Shown: piece after piece, positions 61,661 through 64,000 of the stretch | Layout: the number at the start of each line of letters is the position of its first letter | How positions within the stretch are numbered: the stretch's first letter is position 1 | Source of the DNA: Pseudoscleropodium purum | Lineage: Eukaryota; Streptophyta; Bryopsida; Hypnales; Brachytheciaceae | Length of the DNA stretch: 64,000 bases | Direction: 5' to 3' | NCBI GenBank assembly: GCA_963969395.1 | Contig: OZ017799.1 | Coordinates: 5,396,501-5,460,500 of the forward strand | Notes under the pieces: generated by a model | Databases searched by the model: none | Told to the model about the DNA's origin: nothing | Seen by the model: the letters and a program-made list of their open reading frames with translations, nothing else | Translations under genes and position numbers: made by a program

Positions 61661-62816
61661 GTTGAATAGAATCCTAGAATCCTATTTGCTGGGAGTCTGC
61701 CAAGGAATTCTCAAGTGTCAGGCCCGGGTGTCAGGACAATTATACCGTGGTAACATATTCTCAAAGCAGGTTCTTACGTGTCATACCACCTGTCTTCAAG
61801 AGTAGCAAATGTTGCCCTTCATACATACATTGCTGAATCCCTGAAATCAAGCATCATGCAGCTTATCTTCACACATCACGATGAAGCCGTACGGGCGGGT
61901 GAGAACGTTTGAGACGTTGCATGTCTTCATCTCATTGAGCTTTGCAAAAACGTGGCCAACCTTGCAACGCTTGAGTAACTCAGGACAGTAACAATGGTAA
62001 GTGGTAATTAATTAAGTTTTTGATCCATCTTAGTGTCTAATAGCTTTGGTCTCTGTCTTTCTAAATCTCACGTACAGCAAACGTCATGCTGCTGCTTATT
62101 GAAATGAAATTAACTACACGCAAACTGCTCACACAAAATGAGCTGGATCACGTCAGCTATATCGGTCGGTGATAGCTGTAATTTGGAGACTTCACAGAAT
62201 ATCCTTGAATGTTCAATATAAGAACCTTCAGACGTTGCCCTAATTCATCACAAAGGAATTGGTACCGCTTAATTTGCGTTGATTAGCTACTGCCCTTTTA
62301 AATGATCATTCTCAGTTTTTGAAACGATTAAGCACCAGATTTCTCTGACTAATACTTAACGTACATATATTCTTGAGGACTGGTGTGGAACCTTTTAAGA
62401 AATATACCAACCCAGAGGTATTTGAAGAAAATCAGAGCGTCAAATCAAGCAAAGTTAAAGCTCCGGCCAACCTGTGAAAGCAATGGCTGATTAGCTTGAG
62501 GAGCTCTAACTTTACAAAAGCAAGATGTTTGGAATTCCTTTTCATGTTAATTTTGAAGGTGCTCACCAACGGTTCTCTGAATATAGAATGTTATGAGCAT
62601 CACGTACTAATCTCCCCAATTTCTGCTTCTAGGACACTGTCCATGTCCAGTGTATTAGTCCCTGTAACGAGTTGCAATACCCACCCTAATTGGCGCTTTT
62701 CAATTTGGGGGTGTTTTCTCAGTTGTACTCCTTTGGTTGGAAGGCGGTACCAAGCTCCTCTGAGTTTGAGTTTGGATTTCTCGGTCTCGATCACTGCGGT
62801 TTCGCAAAACACTAAA
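61661..62816. other. Region 3' of the OPA3-like exons
   Basis: Balanced composition. 62487-62590 is the second copy of the repeat found in intron 1 of the AAA-ATPase gene. 62.6-62.8 kb is probably the 3' untranslated region of the OPA3-like gene; the 75-codon minus-strand frame there lacks a plausible start. Confidence 0.4.
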
Positions 62817-63288
62817 TCAACGGGCACTCATCCAGCTTGCCCGAAGTCCAGGTTTGGATGCTTTCTCCAACTCGTCGATTCGCAACCTTAGAAGCTCAAG
62901 CTCAAGCAATGTACTCGTGTCCCTCTTCCGTTGTGCCTGACCAAATTTCAACACCATAGTCGCTCATGATTCCTCCACGATTTTCAAGTTTTGTACCAGT
63001 TGGAATTTTTTTGCCAATTTAGTCAAAAATTGATCCCCGAAATTTGATCATCAGTTTTTCATTCTATAAAATTGCATTGGAGTGACAGTTCCTTACAGAA
63101 AGCCATGCAATTCTCGCATGGGATCATGTGAATCTTTCCCTAAAGTGCTGGATTGTAAGGTCCCCTGGCCTTGTCTGTTCAGATGATTGATCACCAGCCT
63201 TCTGGAATTCCGCCCGCATCTTGGCCTCTTTGAAAACTTCCGAACGGGAGTTTCGCTGCACTTCAAGAATCACAATGGTTCCACCCAC
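62817..63288 (-). CDS. OPA3-like protein, C-terminal exons (5' part not seen)
   Basis: Exon 63195-63288 follows a TTGGCAG acceptor and encodes VGGTIVILEVQRNSRSE followed by KEAKMRAEFQ, the signature of OPA3 family proteins (VxGxxVIxEVQRxxRSExxKE). Exon 62817-62936 follows a TTGGTCAG acceptor and encodes a coiled-coil tail, LLELELLRLRIDELEKASKPG, ending in TGA at 62817-62819. OPA3 is a small protein of mitochondria and peroxisomes with one membrane-inserted segment, of which the VILEVQR part is the C-terminal edge. The N-terminal exons (KLGTLxxKxxxKP, the RxxIYG region) should lie above 63.3 kb and were not found before the window ends. The obvious donor of the first exon (AAGGCTG|GTGATC) leaves phase 1 while the last exon reads in phase 0, so the junction is uncertain or an exon is missed. 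Confidence 0.6.
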
Positions 63289-63961
63289 CTGCCAACAGGA
63301 GACCATGCATGATACTACATCATCATAATTGCCATCAACTGAAGTAATTCCTCACTGTTACAATACCTGCCATTAAAAGTTCCAAAGCTGATTTGTCGTT
63401 AGCTAGTGTTCGCTCAACCTTCTCCAATTACGAAGTCTGTAATTGCATTATTTTTCTCTGTATAGACTCTCAATCCACTGTCATGTACAATGCATGTGTA
63501 CATCTGGTGGGACAACTTTCAGATTTCAAATCGTGTGGTATACATGTGAGTGCGTGTAGAAGCTCATTTGTCAGTGCGGTAATGACATTTCGGAACTCTC
63601 AAGGTTGTGTATTACATTGAGAAGAAAACAAGGAACTATGCTGGAAGAAGAGACCCAATTCATGTGAATTACTTTGTACATAATATATATGAGTAGCTCA
63701 TATTATTTTCTAGTAGCAAACTAGTATTCGAACTTCCTTACGTTCACAATTAGATGTAGATTTTAAACCCCTTTTGTCCAGGGTCAAGAAACATGAATGC
63801 AAATTCGATCAGTTGCCAACATAATTTCGAAGCTTGGGGAGGCATTTTAGTACAGTAAAAATAAAAACTCGTCAAGGTGGTCGGATGCTTCTTGCAGGGC
63901 TTTCTCTGGATTCAGAGGGTGAATTATATATCACAATCATCTGTGTCATGCCCATATATGT
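63289..63961. other. Probable intron or upstream DNA of the OPA3-like gene
   Basis: No exon recognised. If the gene is intact this is intron sequence. Confidence 0.35.
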
Positions 63962-64000
63962 CATGGTTGTCATAGTGGACGGACGTCCGGTTCGCCTGTC
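63962..64000. mobile_element. Start of a third GGTTGTCA-type hAT MITE, cut by the window end
   Basis: CATGGTTGTCATAGTGGACGG matches the left end of the 21633 element (CATGGTTGTCACATTGGACA) and of the 9719 element (CAGGGTTGTCATAACGGACA). If complete, the octamer before it, ATATATGT (63954-63961), should reappear after its far end. Confidence 0.65.

Noticed and set aside
62600..62827. 75-codon minus-strand reading frame after the OPA3-like stop
   Set aside because: It begins at a non-ATG codon, overlaps the stop of the OPA3-like exon in another frame, and has no family features; most likely 3' untranslated sequence.

Overview
This is a stretch of land-plant nuclear DNA. The evidence is spliced genes with GT-AG introns and plant-typical families: a FRO-type ferric reductase, a Bet v 1/PR-10 protein, an AATP1-type AAA-ATPase and a VSP-like acid phosphatase. 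Short exons of near-balanced composition sit in long, very AT-rich gaps full of small DNA transposons. Gene density is low, about five recognisable loci in 64 kb, as in a large repeat-rich genome. I cannot place the species; a non-seed plant is possible, but this is only an impression.

Layout. 1-9.7 kb: AT-rich, no gene, with a striking 2.4 kb field of a near-palindromic 11-mer (GACAAATTGTC and variants) at 1.5-3.9 kb. 9.7-10.0 kb: a hAT-type MITE with a perfect 8 bp target duplication. 10.7-13.4 kb: a four-exon acid phosphatase gene whose last two exons carry three in-frame stops, all explainable as C-to-T or G-to-A changes. 14.6-18.4 kb (minus): a complete eight-exon ferric-chelate reductase, 770 residues after splicing. 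20-34 kb: repeats, including a second hAT-type MITE, an LTR-like repeat carrying a tRNA-derived SINE, a foldback element, two TTAA-flanked elements and one unidentified coding-like segment. 34.7-35.8 kb: an intact two-exon Bet v 1-like gene (158 residues). 37-40 kb: a third TTAA element, LINE debris and a Stowaway MITE. 40.9-43.6 kb (minus): an intact three-exon AAA-ATPase (495 residues). 44-57 kb: more TTAA elements and repeats. 57.8-61.6 kb: a possible minus-strand unit, then a ~0.9-1.1 kb inverted duplication carrying the start of a lipocalin-like gene in each arm. 62.8-63.3 kb (minus): the C-terminal exons of an OPA3-like gene that probably continues past the window. The last 39 bases begin a third copy of the hAT-type MITE.

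The genes do not form a pathway. The main theme is transposon biology: at least five members of one ~0.85-0.95 kb family with CCCCTAAA ends next to TTAA, a palindromic relative, a hAT MITE family, and a recent inverted duplication later hit by another insertion. Splice junctions were derived by hand from reading-frame phase and GT-AG signals; no similarity search was run.
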